Positions 31,701-32,628 of a DNA stretch of 32,628 nt are shown here, piece after piece. Numbering within the stretch: position 1 is the stretch's first letter; each line of letters starts with the position of its first letter. Origin of the DNA: Bacteroidaceae bacterium (lineage in GTDB: Bacteria > Bacteroidota > Bacteroidia > Bacteroidales > Bacteroidaceae); the NCBI GenBank assembly GCA_017429945.1, contig JAFRNY010000044.1, positions 1 to 32,628 of the forward strand, written 5' to 3'. The notes under the pieces are model-generated. The model was given only the letters and a program-made list of their open reading frames with translations. It was not told the origin of the DNA and ran no database searches. Both the position numbers and the translations under genes were made by a program.

Positions 31701-32628
31701 ATCGGAGATAAGCCAGTACTTGTAGTAAACGCCAGAGAGCTCAGTAGCCTCAATACCGAAGTAGTAGAAGTCGGGGATGAAGACGAGGCTACGGAGAGAC
31801 TTGAGGATAAGAACGTTCAGCTCATTGAGTTTGTCGTTGATCTTGGTGAGTTCCTCGTTGATCTTCTTGACGTCTTCCTTCAGAGTAGCGATGTCGTCTT
31901 CGTTGGTCTTAACGCGAGCGGTCAGCTTTGTGATAGCTTCGTCGATGCGCTTAACGTCAGCCTCATAGTCCTCGCGGAGCTTCTTGATGAGATCGCGGAG
32001 TTCAGGAACAACCTTCTCCTCGAGCTCCTTCAGGCGAGTCTCGTGGTTGGCGATGATCTTCTTCTGCTCCTCAAGGTCTTCAGCGAGAGCTTTGCGAGCG
32101 AGGATCTCATCTTCGAGACCCTTCTCGAGAGTTTCGATACGCTTCAGAGCTTTGCCAAGGTCGGTCTCGATGGACTCCATCTTAGCCCAGATCTTAGCAG
32201 TCTCCTCCTCGAAGGTCTTCTTGTCGAGCTTGTTGTCCTGCAGGTCCTTGATCAGCTTCTCGAGGCCGGGGATAACCTCATCCTCAAGCTTCTTGATGCG
32301 AACCTCGAGGGCAGCCTCAGCTGCTGTTGCACGGACGATCTCGTTGGCGATAGCCTTCTGGTTCTCCTGAGAGAGCGCGTCAGCACGCTCAGCGATTACT
32401 TTTGCCTGGTCGGCAGTGCCCTGAGCAGTGGCTACAAGACCATCGAGGCGCGATACCTCTTTAGCCAGCTGAGCCTTCAGGTTCGTCAGCTCGGCATTTG
32501 CAGCATCAAGAGCAGTGTGCAGAGCCTGGTTGTCTGCATCATTGGCGTCTACGCGTGTGTTGAGGGCGTCGATGTCGTCATCATAGTCCTTACAAGACAC
32601 GAACGTACTTGTCGAAGCAATGGTGAGT
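28728..32628 (-). CDS. giant coiled-coil surface lipoprotein (5' end outside window)
   Basis: At least 1299 residues, open through the right edge. The first visible residues, LTIASTSTFVSC then KDYDDDID, form the end of a lipoprotein signal, so only about the first 10-15 residues are missing; a GTG at 32600 encodes the Val before SC and is not the true start. About 280 residues of heptad-patterned coiled coil follow (ALNTRVDANDADNQALHTAL ... KINDKLNEL), then about 1000 residues of apparently beta-rich repeats of unknown family, ending in TTVKVRR. 'CKDYDDDI' N-termini are common in Prevotella-type surface proteins, some annotated with a PL29 lyase N-terminal or DUF4988 region; I see no evidence of enzyme activity. 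Codon use is strongly biased (AAG, GAG, AAC, GTT), suggesting very high expression. A stalk or surface-layer-like role is inference. Confidence 0.85.
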   Translation of the reverse strand, partial: LTIASTSTFVSCKDYDDDIDALNTRVDANDADNQALHTALDAANAELTNLKAQLAKEVSRLDGLVATAQGTADQAKVIAERADALSQENQKAIANEIVRATAAEAALEVRIKKLEDEVIPGLEKLIKDLQDNKLDKKTFEEETAKIWAKMESIETDLGKALKRIETLEKGLEDEILARKALAEDLEEQKKIIANHETRLKELEEKVVPELRDLIKKLREDYEADVKRIDEAITKLTARVKTNEDDIATLKEDVKKINEELTKINDKLNELNVLILKSLRSLVFIPDFYYFGIEATELSGVYYKYWLISDMPKVNADDNDPTWNLLNRGKLQCFENPALSKQKEDFLVENFVARYHLNPSSADLSKLTVENFAVLSGDREYRTRAAATDKKNSNITVASFDPAADVKNGDLYLNLNIVDPAKIKAIGHVEDGTFVAEDEQVTVFATEVTLNDEMKNTVTSDYAALLATTYANGYRLAHTNAGDPAVKGAGLTSSFTKVVNPTACGACDVALASRHLFTDADETVFGEGNGLTAVTLEDQPLVSALNSDPSTTTAQDIVVWNSTIDLSKLAEVHRIGDENVAEKVMTAAELEKNGFEIRFELTGLKMTDNATSESAHAAIAEDGKTLRPQLPEMGYDAAGQSKGLAAKYGATKQDRTTIGRTPLVRVMLVDTKHNDHVLDYGYIRLVIIDTPQEEPVVLEDFRTVEYQTGNSLDYVYNECAAQPTPEKWSWRQTWASFENDLYNMYSLSQRDFEDRYEAVIKDVDGGKYCTSGLDDALKQYRMVINNGDTTFVACKADEYLGDITVRPGSLIGEGTKTQVLDWQVSGEQLKAYALDGKTETTRVVKYQLINAADRSKFMDVYVILKAGTIKVTKETVQYPTVTGKFDTNKIKEYWYDENTQTAQKTLHEAHLNVPSPEDWIKTWGESRTCPFEFLLSSDFNNNYILNENNLAQYITVDDPTTNKLWALDKAEKTFGFVVLTADKDGYKANNKAKGYSGTTYTISVGDYQQVPGWGLYATANGKKELIAYLEYDESGEQTINHVKVVLNKAAHRQDHINSFVEDLINYKAHNDLTDDFLKVDLGITLKWAAPKDLPAKCGYEVTLPAFQVRFLRPINMFSEGLQVQDAANTTQIFPLYDLVRFTDWREQWNPTAASTQNKERRDRVVPDGGKFIVDYWYYYNVKHIIIGNATEIIDPAQEAPLNNIMHTNMNGNDITKTILATVSNNVEFTYVPADATTGANAQIGDPAFYGSIKYTNNRSTVDEFDVTVPITVCYEWGHLYQDVTIHVVKTLENTTVKVRR

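Noticed and set aside
1-32628. tRNA, rRNA genes or riboswitches
   Set aside because: I saw no cloverleaf, rRNA-like or known riboswitch sequence in the gaps; a covariance-model scan would be needed to exclude small RNAs.

Overview
The window looks like a chromosomal segment of a fairly GC-rich Bacteroidales bacterium, most likely Prevotellaceae from gut or rumen (inference). The grounds are: lipoproteins and OmpA of Bacteroidota type, surface glycosidases for plant cell-wall sugars, the Bacteroidota promoter form TTTG-N20-TAnnTTTG, and 'G-x-x-I-x-NGKK' C-terminal tails on secreted proteins. All the genes I accept lie on the minus strand, so transcription runs from high to low coordinates.

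Layout, left to right. 1-9.3 kb: five secreted glycan-degrading enzymes in one tight run, transcribed GH26 mannanase > GH5 glucanase > GH3 beta-glucosidase > CE7-like esterase > GH31 alpha-xylosidase with a PA14 insert. An AraC-type regulator lies just upstream (9.4-10.3 kb). Together they suggest hemicellulose (mannan/xyloglucan type) breakdown; no SusC/SusD pair is inside the window. 10.6-13.7 kb: housekeeping genes, namely an LpxH-like lipid A hydrolase, a MIP18/SufT-type Fe-S assembly protein, RadC and a family 2 glycosyltransferase. 13.7-14.4 kb: a gene-free stretch with a 22-bp tandem repeat, two inverted copies of a dispersed ~58-bp element and a heptamer array. 14.4-17.1 kb: ackA and pta, separated by a small AT-richer four-helix-bundle gene. 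17.1-20.5 kb: a 1114-residue GH2 enzyme with a C-terminal GH43-like propeller. 20.7-22.7 kb: an OPT-family transporter. 22.9-24.0 kb: an OmpA-like porin. 24.2-28.6 kb: a compact five-gene operon of secreted proteins and lipoproteins of mostly unknown function. 28.7 kb to the right edge: a very large coiled-coil surface lipoprotein, cut by the window end.

The most unusual signal is not a gene. About a dozen arrays of degenerate 7-bp repeats (AAAAGTG, TCATTCG, ATTTACG and GATAAAC/GATGAAC types) fill intergenic spaces, often touching start or stop codons. One sits in frame inside the GH31 gene and adds about seven residues next to a conserved WYDF motif. Two arrays in opposite orientation flank the four-helix-bundle gene between ackA and pta. 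This resembles the heptameric short tandemly repeated repetitive (STRR) sequences known in cyanobacteria and may be a spreading repeat system in this lineage.
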